Assembly (NCBI GenBank): GCA_005518205.2
Contig: RFFC02000011.1
Span: 62,001-126,000 of the forward strand
From: Hormoscilla sp. GUM202
GTDB taxonomy: Bacteria > Cyanobacteriota > Cyanobacteriia > Cyanobacteriales > Desertifilaceae
Length of the DNA stretch: 64,000 nt
Reading direction: 5' to 3'
The notes under the pieces are model-generated. The model did no database searches and was not told the origin of the DNA. It worked only from the letters and a program-made list of their open reading frames with translations. How positions within the stretch are numbered: position 1 is the stretch's first letter; each line of letters begins with the position of its first letter. The translations under genes and the position numbers were made by a program. Shown piece after piece: positions 45,330-53,842 of this stretch.

Positions 45330-45500
45330 TTTTCTGATTGTAGCATGAGTTCTTCTTTAGGCATAACGTTATTCGGAAAACCACTTGTAATTCATTTTTC
45401 CTCCTTGAACTGGCGATCATTTGACTGTTGAGAATATCACCTCCTCCCCCTGGGTTCAGGTAACAAAATGGCCATTTTTCGGAAAATGAACAGGGTACAC
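45330..45500. repeat. Third copy of the DUF262-upstream segment
   Basis: ATTGTAGCATGAGTTCTTCT, then AACGTTATTCGGAAAACCACTTG and AAATGGCCATTTTTCGG-like words, parallel 29690-29910. It is a dispersed copy without the DUF262 gene. Confidence 0.65.
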
Positions 45501-45720
45501 CCTATTCCAGGTCGTCTTTCCTCCCAGAAAACATGTTACTACCGGTCCTACCGGAAAAATCGGCAAGGATCGCCGGAGCATATCTATTGTCTCGTTCCCA
45601 GGGCGCGATCGCTCTCGACCGGTGCTCGAGGCAAAGCCTCGCGGTGACATCAGCAAGACCGCCAGGGCCCCTCGGCCTGTACCAGAGGTTCTGCCTCAAG
45701 GGATTCGCCAAAAGCGGTGG
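45501..45720. repeat. Dispersed repeat family with CATGTTACTACCGGTCC core, copy 1
   Basis: Related stretches occur at about 46385-46575, 46715-46865 and 47455-47525, sharing ATGTTACTACCGGTCC, GCATATCTATTGTCTCGTTC and the GCCTTGCGGTAACATCAGCA / GCCTTGTGACC words. No coding frame is convincing. The family sits on both sides of the toxin-antitoxin pair. Confidence 0.7.
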
Positions 45721-45827
45721 ATGGGTTACAATATCAGGAAAGCGACTAGCGTACTAGCAAGGTGGCCCGACCGAACCCAACACCACCATTGTTAGATTAT
45801 GAGATTTTAATTTTGGGAGTTACCCCT

Positions 45828-46097
45828 ATGGAAATATATACTTTTGCAGACTTTAAAAAGAGACAGGAAGAAGTGTTTAATCAAGCAGCCAAAAGCCCTG
45901 TTTTCTTAACAGAGCGATCGCGCCCCAGCCATGTCATCATGTCGGCTGAAACCTATCAACAACTAATCGAACAATTGGCAGAATTAGAAGATGCTATCTG
46001 GGGTAAAGCGGCAGAAGCTGCCCTAACTAATTCCCAAATGGTAGGAGCAGATAAGTTCGTAGAAACCCTAAAAAAATTAGCAAATGGCGAAGCTTGA
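45828..46097 (+). CDS. Phd/YefM-family antitoxin, 89 aa
   Basis: MEIYTFADFKKRQEEVFNQA, then SPVFLTERSRPSHVIMSAET and YQQLIEQLAELED give the Phd/YefM fold: an N-terminal DNA-binding half (ERSRPSHVIMS) and a C-terminal helix that masks the toxin. The ATG at 45828 with GGGAGT upstream is preferred over the 22-codon extension from 45762, which lacks a ribosome site. It overlaps the RelE-like toxin by 14 bp and presumably autoregulates the pair. Confidence 0.85.
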   Translation: MEIYTFADFKKRQEEVFNQAAKSPVFLTERSRPSHVIMSAETYQQLIEQLAELEDAIWGKAAEAALTNSQMVGADKFVETLKKLANGEA

Positions 46098-46365
46098 CGG
46101 TCTAGAAATAGTTCTCGATTTTCTTCAGGGATTACAACCTAAAATTGTTGCTCAAATTGCTAAAAAGATATTAGCATTAAATATGGATCCTTTGCCTGCT
46201 GATAGCAAAAAACTAGCAGGATATTCTGATTTGTACCGAGTCAGTATTGGGGAATATCGAATTGTTTATCGATTTCTGGTTGATGAGGATCTAGTAGAGG
46301 TGATTTTAGTTGGCAAGCGCAATGATGACGAGGTTTATAAACAACTGAAGCGGATGCTGGAATAG
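46084..46365 (+). CDS. RelE/ParE-family toxin, 93 aa
   Basis: The pattern LDFLQGLQPKIVAQIAKKI, DPLPADSKKLAGYSDLYRVSI (split), GEYRIVYRF and VILVGKRNDDEVYKQL is the standard RelE/ParE fold; the basic residues (KKL, R, YRIVYR) and terminal K-R-N-D region correspond to the mRNA-cleaving surface. It is intact and overlaps its antitoxin, so this is probably a functional type II system. Confidence 0.88.
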   Translation: MAKLDGLEIVLDFLQGLQPKIVAQIAKKILALNMDPLPADSKKLAGYSDLYRVSIGEYRIVYRFLVDEDLVEVILVGKRNDDEVYKQLKRMLE

Positions 46366-46384
46366 TATGTGGAGGGATGTGGAG

Positions 46385-46865
46385 GGTATTCCAGGTCGTC
46401 TTCCCTCCCCAAAAAAACATGTTACTACCGGTCCTTGGGCAACGATCGCCGGAGCATATCTATTGTCTCGTTCCCACTGGCGATCGCTGAGAACGGGTGT
46501 TAAAGGCGAAGCCTTGCGGTAACATCAGCAAGACTGCTAGGGCCCCCCTCGCCTTGTGACCGGAGGCTCTGCCTCAGATATGCGTTCCCTGGCTCTGCCT
46601 GGGAACGAGGAAACCATAAATCACCGGTAGCGAGACCGTTCCCTGGCTCTGCCTGGGAACGAGGTAGAGGTAGGGGAGTATTCTTCTTCCCTCCACCGTT
46701 CCGGAAAAATCAGAAAACAGGTTACTACCGGTCGTGCTCAGGTGCGACTCTCGTACTCTCGGAACGCAGTCTCTGGCTGCCAACGGATGCTAGAGACGAA
46801 GCCGACCCCGTGGGTGGCATCGGCTTTACCAGTAGGGCTCTTTGCCTTGTGACCAGAGGCTGGGC
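46385..46865. repeat. Copies 2 and 3 of the CATGTTACTACCGGTCC repeat family
   Basis: This gene-free stretch after the RelE toxin contains two further copies of the family seen at 45501, two GTTCCCTGGC...GGGAAC hairpins (46582-46610, 46632-46659) and a one-mismatch copy of the 18-bp CCGTTCCGGAAAAATCGG motif (46696-46713). Confidence 0.7.
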
Positions 46866-46914
46866 CTATGTTCTGGGTTCCCAAAGATCGCCCGGCAACG
46901 AGTCAAATATGCCG

Positions 46915-47040
46915 CATATGATATTTGATATGGTCCATATGATATTTGATATGGCCCATATAATATTTGATATGGCCCATATGATATTTGATATGGCCCA
47001 TATAATATTTGATATGGCCCATATAATATTTGATATGGCC
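46915..47040. repeat. Six tandem 21-bp units
   Basis: The unit is CATAT(G/A)ATATTTGATATGGCC, with five of six units perfect apart from the G/A alternation. Because 21 is a multiple of three, both strands stay open. The AT-rich palindromic core resembles iteron or operator arrays, but no replication or regulator gene is adjacent. Confidence 0.92.
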
Positions 47041-47126
47041 CAGAGCAAATATTATTTGTCGCAAAGCAATTATCCCACCAAGTCAAACCGACAGCAAGCG
47101 ATCTTCCTCCGTCATCTGTCATAGAG

Positions 47127-47455
47127 AGTATAGCACAGACGTACATCCACTATGCTGAAGCCGTGACCGAAAGAGACGACGATAAACTGAAACTCCTAGG
47201 TTGGGCGGGACGTTCCGCAGAGGATGCAAGTTCCCGGAGCGATCGAGCAATTCCAAGCCACTCGCACTGATCCTGGCACAATTAAATTAACTTGGCAGCG
47301 GAGAACCCAGTAAAGGGGGAAGAGTTGCTGCCTATAAAGTGCAAGAATTAAATCGCACTTTGGGAATTTGGCAAACCGTGGAAACTGCGATCGATACTGC
47401 TGCCCAGCCCCTTCGGGACCTAGAAGTTGTCTTATCCCATCGCCAGTTAGGAGAA
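47127..47455 (+). pseudogene. Fragment of a fibronectin type III domain protein
   Basis: Pieces in different frames read YIHYAEAVTERDDDKLKLLGW (split at 20), then PGTIKLTWQ and VAAYKVQELNRTLGIWQTVE. This order is that of a cyanobacterial FN3-domain family in which a helical HYAEAVTERD...LIGWGGR block precedes one FN3 domain. Frame changes, a stop after WQRRTQ and loss of both ends show it is dead. Confidence 0.55.
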
Positions 47456-47821
47456 AAGCCTTGCGGTAACATCAGCAAGACTGCTAGAGCCCCCCTCGCC
47501 TTGTGACCGGAGGCTCTGCCTCAGATATGCGTTCCCAGGCAGAGCCAGGGAACGAGGGAAACGAGGGAACCATAAATCACCGGTAGCGAGACCGTTCCCA
47601 AGCAGATGTCGGTTTTGGTTTCCCCCACTCGCAGCGGAGGGGGCCCGGAGCGTGCGAAAAATCGCAATGACAGATTATTAACCGAGAAGTATTGGGTTTG
47701 GAGGGCGATCGTTCCCATTCCGTTGCCGCCATAAGGTCCGGGGAAACCGGGATGCGGGCAGGGCGATGCCCTACTTTGGGTTTATAATATTAGCAGCGTT
47801 TCACTGCCAGAGGGCAAGTCA
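47456..47821. other. Gene-free stretch with repeat copy 4
   Basis: Starts with a copy of the GCCTTGCGGTAACATCAGCA family (47456-47525), then a GTTCCCAGGC...GGGAAC hairpin (47531-47557) and a GC-rich small dispersed repeat (47628-47655). No gene is supported. Confidence 0.65.
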
Positions 47822-48386
47822 ATGACAACGGCTAAACGGAAAAAAAAAGACCGTCTCCCAGCGCTTGTGGTCTCTACATTGGTGGATGGCGGCGATCTAC
47901 GTACCGATCTTTGTGGTTGGCACTTACATGGCCGACCTGTCAAGGGATGTCTCTTACAGAGGGATGTTATATAATTTCCACAAGTCCCTGGGCATTTTAA
48001 CCACGATCTTGCTCGCAGTCAGGATCTTTATGCTGTCGATCAAACTCCAGCACAAAGCACCCCCAAGCCGCCCCAAACAGAAGTTCGATCGCATCCGCAG
48101 AATCGCGCTGCACGCATTGTTGTACATTTTCATGCTAGCAGTTCCCCTGAGCGGTTGGTTCTTTTCCAACTCCTATGACAAAGACGTAGCCTTCTTCGGC
48201 ATCGTTTTGCCCCGTCTGTTTGTCGTGAATAAGGGAATAGCAGAATTTGGCAGAAGTATGCATTTTTGGCTAGCATACAGCTTTCTGGCATTTATCGTCT
48301 TACACGCCATAGACCAATGGAAATTCTTGCGGGCCACTGTCCGACGTTACTATAAAGCTATGGTAAAAAAATTCGCCTCATCATAA
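47822..48386 (+). CDS. Cytochrome b561-type membrane protein, apparent frameshift in an A9 run
   Basis: Four hydrophobic helices carry the expected haem histidines: SLHWWMAAIYVPIF, NFHKSLGILTT, ALHALLYIFML and SMHFWLAYSFLAFIVLHAID. This is a b561-type quinol or electron-transfer protein of the inner or thylakoid membrane. The body is open from 47865 (TTG) to 48386. The natural ATG at 47822 encodes MTTAKRKKK and runs into the body only if the A9 run (47840-47848) loses one base, giving MTTAKRKKKTVSQRLWSLHW. Either a sequencing or assembly error, transcriptional slippage, or a recent mutation is possible. Confidence 0.8.
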
Positions 48387-48415
48387 AGGAGAACTTTATT
48401 AAGAAACCCGTAAAT

Positions 48416-48450
48416 TAAGAAACCAGGTTTTTAGAGAAAACCTGGTTTAT
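48416..48450. repeat. AAACCCGG-type palindromic repeat, copy 3
   Basis: AAGAAACCAGGTTTTTAGAG and AAAACCTGGTTT form a hairpin between the b561 gene and the convergent DUF4276 gene, suitable as a bidirectional terminator. Confidence 0.7.
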
Positions 48451-48531
48451 GACTCACAGTTAATGCGGTTAGGTTTCGTGCTCCAGACCCAACCTACAGT
48501 CTACAGTCTTATGACTCAAATTATATCGTCT

Positions 48532-49221
48532 TTAGATAATGGATTCTATTTTCTCTAACCAACGCCGAAATCCCGGACATTCTGTGCGAAAAGTCTCAAG
48601 TCCAATATCAATCGCTGCCAAGTTACCATGTAGAGGCTTTTGGTACTCTGGCATCAAGGTTTTAATTCTTTGAGATGGATGAGTTTCGGGAGAATCATTA
48701 ATCTCTTCTGGAGAGGAGTATCGATCGCGAATGTTTTGAAACTTAGTGGCTAAGTCCTCCCGAACGATACTCCTAGCAAACTGCTTGCAGTTACTAAACA
48801 GTAACCCCTCAAACTCATGCATAATGATATAGGGAATAAATCGTTCTGTATTCGTTGTGCTTTGAGCGACAATATCTTGCTGTAGTTCTGCTTCAATATG
48901 TTGAGCCTTATTGTCAAACTCTAAACAACTCGCTTGAAATCGCCCTGGCCATGCATTTGGATTATTTTCTCCTGCTGGTAAAGCATAGTAATTTACCATT
49001 GTTGACACATATAGGGCTCTATCTGTATTGAGATGTCGGATAATTTCTTCACGCACTCCGGGCCACCTTTTAATTCCACCCCTTCGATCGCGCTTGCGGG
49101 CATTACCCATCAACTTAGCGATAACTGCATGAAATCCTTTGTTATAAAGATGCGGGGCCAAAGCTTCATTAACAAAAGTTTCTTCTGTTTCTCCTTCTAC
49201 GACTACCAACAATCTAACCAT
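48532..49221 (-). CDS. DUF4276 (TOPRIM-like) protein, effector of ATPase pair 1
   Basis: MVRLLVVVEGETEETFVNEA is the DUF4276 N-terminus with the TOPRIM-like Glu. The later MHEFEGLLFSN and IKTLMPEYQKPLHGNLAA blocks complete the family. Family members I know read TTMFDYYGLP in the middle; here the text is VSTMVNYYALP, so the conserved Asp is Asn. The start is set at ATG 49221, one base after the ATPase stop, rather than the longer frame to 49281 inside it. The pairing with an upstream ATPase resembles PARIS-type (AriA/AriB) logic, but the TOPRIM family is different. Catalytic competence is doubtful because of the Asn. Confidence 0.8.
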   Translation of the reverse strand: MVRLLVVVEGETEETFVNEALAPHLYNKGFHAVIAKLMGNARKRDRRGGIKRWPGVREEIIRHLNTDRALYVSTMVNYYALPAGENNPNAWPGRFQASCLEFDNKAQHIEAELQQDIVAQSTTNTERFIPYIIMHEFEGLLFSNCKQFARSIVREDLATKFQNIRDRYSSPEEINDSPETHPSQRIKTLMPEYQKPLHGNLAAIDIGLETFRTECPGFRRWLEKIESII

Positions 49222-49222
49222 G

Positions 49223-50332
49223 TTAAGGTCTGCCACCAAATTGATTTTTTTCCCAAAGTTGTCCCAAGCTATAGTCTTCAAGCCATGCTTCTAACTCACT
49301 AGATTGCAAACGAGTGAGAGTTGTGGCCCCATCTTCTAATTCTGTGACCAAAATATCTTCTGGTTCAAAATGATCCAGAAGCAGGGGTGATTGTGTAGAA
49401 ATAATAATCTGAGTTTCTGTAGCAGCAGCTTTGACCATGCTTGCCAACATCGCAATCGCATAAGGATGTAAACCCAGTTCTGGCTCATCTAAAATGATAG
49501 GAGAAGGGCGTTTTTGGGTAGGTTGCAGTAATAAGGTCGCCAGACAAATGAAGCGTAATGTTCCATCAGATAGAGACGAAACATCAAAGTATTGGTCTGA
49601 GAGTTTGTGCATCCATTCTAGGCGAATTTTATTTTGATTGCGACGCAAGGGAGCTAATTGAAAGTCATATAAAAAAGGTGCTACCCTTCGCACTGTATTG
49701 CGTATCAAACGATAACTAGACTGATTTTGTTCTCTTAAGAGAAGTAAATAAGCAGGAAGATTTGAGCCATCCGAACGCAAAAAATAATTATCATTAACAT
49801 CTGCAAGTCGTTTCATGGGTGACTGTTTGCTCGTATCGTGAAAGTGATAAATTCGCAAACGATCGAGACGTGACTGCACCCAACTGGTAATCCTTGGACC
49901 AGGTTGACTAATGCCAGCTTCACCGTTCACCGCATTTAAGATCCAATATTGTTTACCCAAAAACCAACAGCCTTCATCTTTGATATAAAGTTCATCGATA
50001 TCTGTCGATCCTAACAATATTTGATACCCGCCGTTAACCTGCGAGTTAAAGGAAATTTCTATTTCTATTTCTGGTGTAACTTTCGAGCCAAAGTGCAAGA
50101 TTGTATCTGCTCCACCTCTTTCGGCTGTATAATTTCTTAACTTACCACCGCGAATAGCATTTAAGAAGGAAAATACTTCCACAAAGTTAGATTTTCCCGA
50201 CCCGTTAGCCCCGATCAATATATTGATCGGGCGTAGTTTTAGCTTCTGGATCTCCCAGATACTCCGGAAGCCCTTGATGGAAATATAATCTAGGTAATGT
50301 TGCATGGTGCTAGTTTTAGCTGATGCTGGCAT
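49223..50332 (-). CDS. AAA_21/ABC-type ATPase of pair 1
   Basis: An SMC/OLD-like ATPase without a long coiled coil: Walker A GANGSGKS (41-48), signature SSLSDGTLRF, Walker B SPIILDEPELGLHPYA, and the H-loop region IIISTQSPLLLDHF. The length of 369 aa is typical for defence-associated AAA_21 proteins. The next gene (DUF4276) starts one base after its stop, so the two are coupled. The probable role is sensing of invasion and control of the TOPRIM-like partner. An ATG at 50305 is an alternative start. Confidence 0.88.
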   Translation of the reverse strand: MPASAKTSTMQHYLDYISIKGFRSIWEIQKLKLRPINILIGANGSGKSNFVEVFSFLNAIRGGKLRNYTAERGGADTILHFGSKVTPEIEIEISFNSQVNGGYQILLGSTDIDELYIKDEGCWFLGKQYWILNAVNGEAGISQPGPRITSWVQSRLDRLRIYHFHDTSKQSPMKRLADVNDNYFLRSDGSNLPAYLLLLREQNQSSYRLIRNTVRRVAPFLYDFQLAPLRRNQNKIRLEWMHKLSDQYFDVSSLSDGTLRFICLATLLLQPTQKRPSPIILDEPELGLHPYAIAMLASMVKAAATETQIIISTQSPLLLDHFEPEDILVTELEDGATTLTRLQSSELEAWLEDYSLGQLWEKNQFGGRP

Positions 50333-50449
50333 CTATTCTGGTGGAAATTTGCAGCACGGTCCTCTTTACTGGCCGCCCCTTGCTGGCACTCTACCATGAT
50401 AACTGGCGATCGGGCTTCTGTCAACCCTACCGTTTTATTTTTAACGTGA

Positions 50450-50523
50450 GTAGGTTGGGTTGAGCCCCAGGGAAACCCAACATGGGTTGGGGCTGTTGGG
50501 TAAGGAACCTCAACCCAACCTAC
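50450..50523. repeat. GTAGGTTGGGTTGAG palindromic element
   Basis: A 74-bp element with inverted ends GTAGGTTGGGTTGAG and CTCAACCCAACCTAC and an inner ACCCAACATGGGTT palindrome. It separates the two ATPase/TOPRIM pairs. The same motif forms the interior of the MITE at 33391. Confidence 0.85.
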
Positions 50524-50529
50524 AAGATG

Positions 50530-51075
50530 CTAAGAGGCTGGGAGAATCTTTTGTAACTCATCGCAGGCCATATGGAGCGATCGGGGGGCATTTTCATCCA
50601 GTCCGCGAGGACATTGCTGCGCTAATTCTTCAACATCAGACTTGCAATCACTCTCTCGCGGCAGTTTTGGATAGACTGTTTCTTCATCAACAGTTTCTCC
50701 CTGTAAATAGTAAATCCAAGTTTCGATATTTCTTTTCGGCACGAAGATAGCAATCTGTTCGTCCTCTCGGCGTCGAGTTTGCGAGTTTTCCTCAAGGGCT
50801 GTGTCTAGCTGGTGTAGGCGATCTGCTACTGTATATTTATCTGCATCAATGACGACTACCAAGGAAATCGCAAGATAGTTTTTTTTGCTGCGATATGCCT
50901 TCACTTCCATTGGGTAAAGTTCGCGCACATACTGTTCTCCAGACTGTTTACCTTTCGGGCATATTTTGACCGAGAATGGTCCAGGAAATCCTCTTTTTTG
51001 GAGAAAATGACGCGCAAAAACTTCTTGTTGCCTATCTTCGCATAAGATAACAACCGTCGATCTACGCTGACTCAT
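50530..51075 (-). CDS. TOPRIM-like small protein, effector of ATPase pair 2
   Basis: STVVILCEDRQQEVFARHFL gives a TOPRIM-type Glu (Glu13), and SLVVVIDADKYTV the DxD (Asp77, Asp79); FVPKRNIETWIYYL follows. All catalytic acids of a TOPRIM nuclease seem present. The 181-aa length is typical for stand-alone TOPRIM partners of ABC-type ATPases (OLD-like, PARIS-like). It overlaps the upstream ATPase by 14 bp. A metal-dependent nuclease or tRNase role is inferred. Confidence 0.7.
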   Translation of the reverse strand: MSQRRSTVVILCEDRQQEVFARHFLQKRGFPGPFSVKICPKGKQSGEQYVRELYPMEVKAYRSKKNYLAISLVVVIDADKYTVADRLHQLDTALEENSQTRRREDEQIAIFVPKRNIETWIYYLQGETVDEETVYPKLPRESDCKSDVEELAQQCPRGLDENAPRSLHMACDELQKILPAS

Positions 51076-52198
51076 GGATCCACCCCCGCGCCACCAGCTC
51101 TGAAATGGGCAGTCCAGTATCGTTATCGTTGCTTATACGTTTAACCCGAACGGGACTGTTTTGCTGGCGATCGAACCAATAGCCCACGGGCGATGCCAAA
51201 AGATAGTCAATCAATATAGGATGATGAGAAATCAGCAAAGCTTGAGTTTTTCCTTCGCTACAGAAGTCATAAAGTTGCATCAACCAAGGTTGGATCTCTG
51301 GTAAAGCCAAAAAGTTTTCTGGTTCGTCAATGCAGAGGGTATAATCTTCAGACTGGGTGCAGTATATGAGCGTGTAGAGAGCGATTAGTACGCGCTGACC
51401 ATCGGAAAGTTCCCCAAATCGATATGCAATATAGTCTTCCCGATCGCGTAGCGCAGCGCAATCGCCCGATCTGGAAAAATACAACTTGAGAATCTTGTTT
51501 GGTAGACCGGCATCAGCAAATTCAAAATACGAGAATCCATCGAAAATCTCTTTTAACTCATGGGTGAGTTGAATGATTTTGCCCTGATTCTGAGACAGAT
51601 AGCGATACCAAGAAACGAAGTTTTCCATACTGGGCGATAAGTGCGTTTCTTCTCCTTCGCTATTATCGACCATCAGAGTCGGGTTAATTTGTACAATAAT
51701 GAAACGATCTATTCTTTCTTTGAACCCATTCAGTTTAATCGTCTCCTTCGTAGAGTTTAGTAATGGCAGCACTGACTGAACCCCGTTCAAGGAAAACTCC
51801 TGAAGTATATTGCCATTTTCATGGTACAATGTCACCTCTCCCGATTCAAAGTTCAGCAAAGGTTGGTTATCAAAGCACAAGCGTTCCTGTTGGACAAAAG
51901 CATGGTTTTTTTCCCGATCTTGTTCTAGAAAAAGCTCATATTTGTAAATCCCCTCATTCCCGGTAATTTCTAACTCGAAGTTTTGGATAGGAGATGTCTG
52001 CCAGCCTGTACAATCATCGGAATTAAAAATAGCATTAACCTTGCCCTCACCATTCACAAATGATTGGATTTTTCGTAACACATCGAAAACAGCTGATTTC
52101 CCAGTCCCATTAGGTCCGAGAAACAAATTAATCCCGTTAACAGACAGTTCAAAATTGACAAGACATCGGAAATTGTCGATATATATTCGTTTCAGCAT
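51062..52198 (-). CDS. AAA/ABC-type ATPase of pair 2
   Basis: Walker A GPNGTGKS (28-35), signature FGELSDGQRVLIAL, Walker B LCIDEPENFLAL, H-loop ALLISHHPILIDYL. The length is 378 aa from the ATG at 52198, which has GGAGAAAAAGA upstream; the frame to 52225 is unsupported. Residues DCAALRDRED (nucleotides 51446-51470) come from a GC-rich small dispersed repeat inserted in frame between SRSG and EDYIAY. It overlaps the TOPRIM gene by 14 bp. It is only distantly similar to the ATPase of pair 1, so the two pairs are not a recent duplication. Confidence 0.87.
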   Translation of the reverse strand: MLKRIYIDNFRCLVNFELSVNGINLFLGPNGTGKSAVFDVLRKIQSFVNGEGKVNAIFNSDDCTGWQTSPIQNFELEITGNEGIYKYELFLEQDREKNHAFVQQERLCFDNQPLLNFESGEVTLYHENGNILQEFSLNGVQSVLPLLNSTKETIKLNGFKERIDRFIIVQINPTLMVDNSEGEETHLSPSMENFVSWYRYLSQNQGKIIQLTHELKEIFDGFSYFEFADAGLPNKILKLYFSRSGDCAALRDREDYIAYRFGELSDGQRVLIALYTLIYCTQSEDYTLCIDEPENFLALPEIQPWLMQLYDFCSEGKTQALLISHHPILIDYLLASPVGYWFDRQQNSPVRVKRISNDNDTGLPISELVARGWIHESA

Positions 52199-52229
52199 TC
52201 TTTTTCTCCGGTGGGCGGTGCCCACCCTA

Positions 52230-52967
52230 CTAATCTGATAGGATACTATGCAGGTTAACTATATTGCCAATAACCGCGATCGCGGGCGCAGTAAATTCCG
52301 TTGATTCGACTCGCACCATCACAGTCTCCAGAGTAGCGATTAACACTTCTTGATCCGGTCGAGTCCCCCAGCGCACTAAGGCGATCGGGGTTTGCCCACT
52401 CAACCCAGCAGCCATCAGTAAGCCAACAATTTGCCCCAAATTGTGAATCCCCATGTAGATGACAATCGTTTCTGAACCCTGGCCGATCGCCTGCCAATTC
52501 ACCTCTGGTCGATACTTGCCCGCAGCCTCGTGACCCGTAACAAAAGTTACCGAAGAACTATAATGGCGATGGGTCAGAGGAATGCCCGCATAAGCAGGGG
52601 CAGCAATGCCAGAAGTCACTCCGGGCACCACTTCCACAGGCACCCCAGCAGCAATTAAATCTTCCATCTCCTCCCCGCCCCGCCCAAACATAAAGGGATC
52701 GCCCCCTTTCAGGCGCACTACGATCGCGTGATTCTGCGCTTTGGCAATTAATAGCTGAGTCGTCTCGGACTGTAATAAAGAATGTCGTCCCCGACGCTTA
52801 CCCGCATGAATTTTTTCGGCCTCGGGATTAATCATTGCCAAGATCGAGTCGCTAACCAAGGCATCATAGACCACCACATCCGCACATTGCAGCAGTCCCT
52901 TCCCCTTAAGAGTCATTAATCCCGGATCGCCGGGTCCAGCACCCACCAAATATACCTTGCCCACCAT
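52230..52967 (-). CDS. cobA: Uroporphyrinogen-III C-methyltransferase
   Basis: SUMT methylates uroporphyrinogen III at C2 and C7 with SAM to give precorrin-2 for siroheme and cobalamin. The family signature VYLVGAGPGDPGLMTLKG (5-22) and the second signature RLKGGDPFMFGRGGEE are perfect, as is the GVTSGIAAPAYAGIPLTHR block. At 245 aa it is a stand-alone SUMT, not a CysG fusion. It overlaps by one base with the following chelatase gene, so the two form an operon for the siroheme branch. Confidence 0.96.
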   Translation of the reverse strand: MVGKVYLVGAGPGDPGLMTLKGKGLLQCADVVVYDALVSDSILAMINPEAEKIHAGKRRGRHSLLQSETTQLLIAKAQNHAIVVRLKGGDPFMFGRGGEEMEDLIAAGVPVEVVPGVTSGIAAPAYAGIPLTHRHYSSSVTFVTGHEAAGKYRPEVNWQAIGQGSETIVIYMGIHNLGQIVGLLMAAGLSGQTPIALVRWGTRPDQEVLIATLETVMVRVESTEFTAPAIAVIGNIVNLHSILSD

Positions 52968-53671
52968 TAGGTTAGCTCCAAAATCAAATCTGCTAATTCT
53001 ACACTGGCCTCTATCGGTTTGCCCAACTGGAGTTGCACTGTCGGAAACTCAAAAAGCAGTTGTCTCACCCGCCAGGCGATCGCCTCTGTAATCCCTCCAG
53101 CAAACAAAAAGTAAGGCAAAATCCCAATCGATGCTGCCCCAGCTGCGGCTAATTCTGCTATGCTCGACTCTAGACTGGGCCTCAGCGACCAGTAAGCAGC
53201 CATTGCGGACAACTTGCTTGCCATCTCAAGAACATGTTGATTGCCACCCACGCGGCGACTACCGTGAGACAGCAGAATCCAGGCATCTGCCAGTAATTCC
53301 TGCTGCTGGGTTGCTAGCAACTGTTCTAGTCCCCCATGACTTCCCAAGTAGGGGCGGATCTCGATCGCCATTCGGTTACCCAAAGCTTGCTGGGCCAGCG
53401 CCACTGCTGCGGGAATATCTTCCATGACGTGAACTCCCGGTAACAGAAACAGAGGCAACACCTGTAGCTGCTTGCACCCAACTGCGATCGCCCTGTTGGC
53501 CAATTCACAAATTTGGGCGTGCAAAGGCAGCGGCCCCAGTTCTAAGGTCGCCGTACCCACCTCTACACCCAGTTTATCCGATAGTAGCTGACCTAGTTTT
53601 GCCATAGCCAGCTGGGGACGCCGATCGCGACTACCGTGAGATACTAATATATAAGCCGATCTAACTTTCAA
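52967..53671 (-). CDS. CbiX-type sirohydrochlorin chelatase
   Basis: The two-domain (CbiX-L) chelatase inserts Co or Fe into sirohydrochlorin. Each half starts with the HGS motif (SHGSRDRRPQLA; LSHGSRRVGGN), and VLPLFLLPGVHVMEDIP and ILPYFLFAGGITEAI hold the metal-binding histidine region; the second half lacks that His, so one active site is expected. The length is 234 aa. It precedes cobA in the transcript and overlaps its start. Whether it is SirB or CbiX cannot be decided from sequence. Confidence 0.9.
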   Translation of the reverse strand: MKVRSAYILVSHGSRDRRPQLAMAKLGQLLSDKLGVEVGTATLELGPLPLHAQICELANRAIAVGCKQLQVLPLFLLPGVHVMEDIPAAVALAQQALGNRMAIEIRPYLGSHGGLEQLLATQQQELLADAWILLSHGSRRVGGNQHVLEMASKLSAMAAYWSLRPSLESSIAELAAAGAASIGILPYFLFAGGITEAIAWRVRQLLFEFPTVQLQLGKPIEASVELADLILELT

Positions 53672-53788
53672 TTCCCATTATTTTAAGCTTTAATATATCT
53701 TAGCCATCTTCGATAAAGTTTCTGCTTGCAGAATTATCTATTTTGCATACCAACTATGCTGAAATTGCATTCCTTTAATATTCTCAAG

Positions 53789-53842
53789 CCCGCGCAGGCG
53801 GGCTTCGTTCCTGTAGCCCCACCCTTTAGGGTGGGGGGCTAG
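53789..53842. repeat. AAGCCCGCGCAGGCGGGCTT double hairpin, copy 2
   Basis: AAGCCCGCGCAGGCGGGCTT, then CCCCACCCTTTAGGGTGGGG. The same pair of hairpins is inside the element at 20993-21088. It overlaps the end of dps and could terminate it. Confidence 0.75.

Noticed and set aside
46810..47146. Open frames of 104 codons (plus) and 106 codons (minus) through the 21-bp repeat array
   Set aside because: They stay open only because the unit length is a multiple of three. They encode a monotonous heptapeptide and have no ribosome site.
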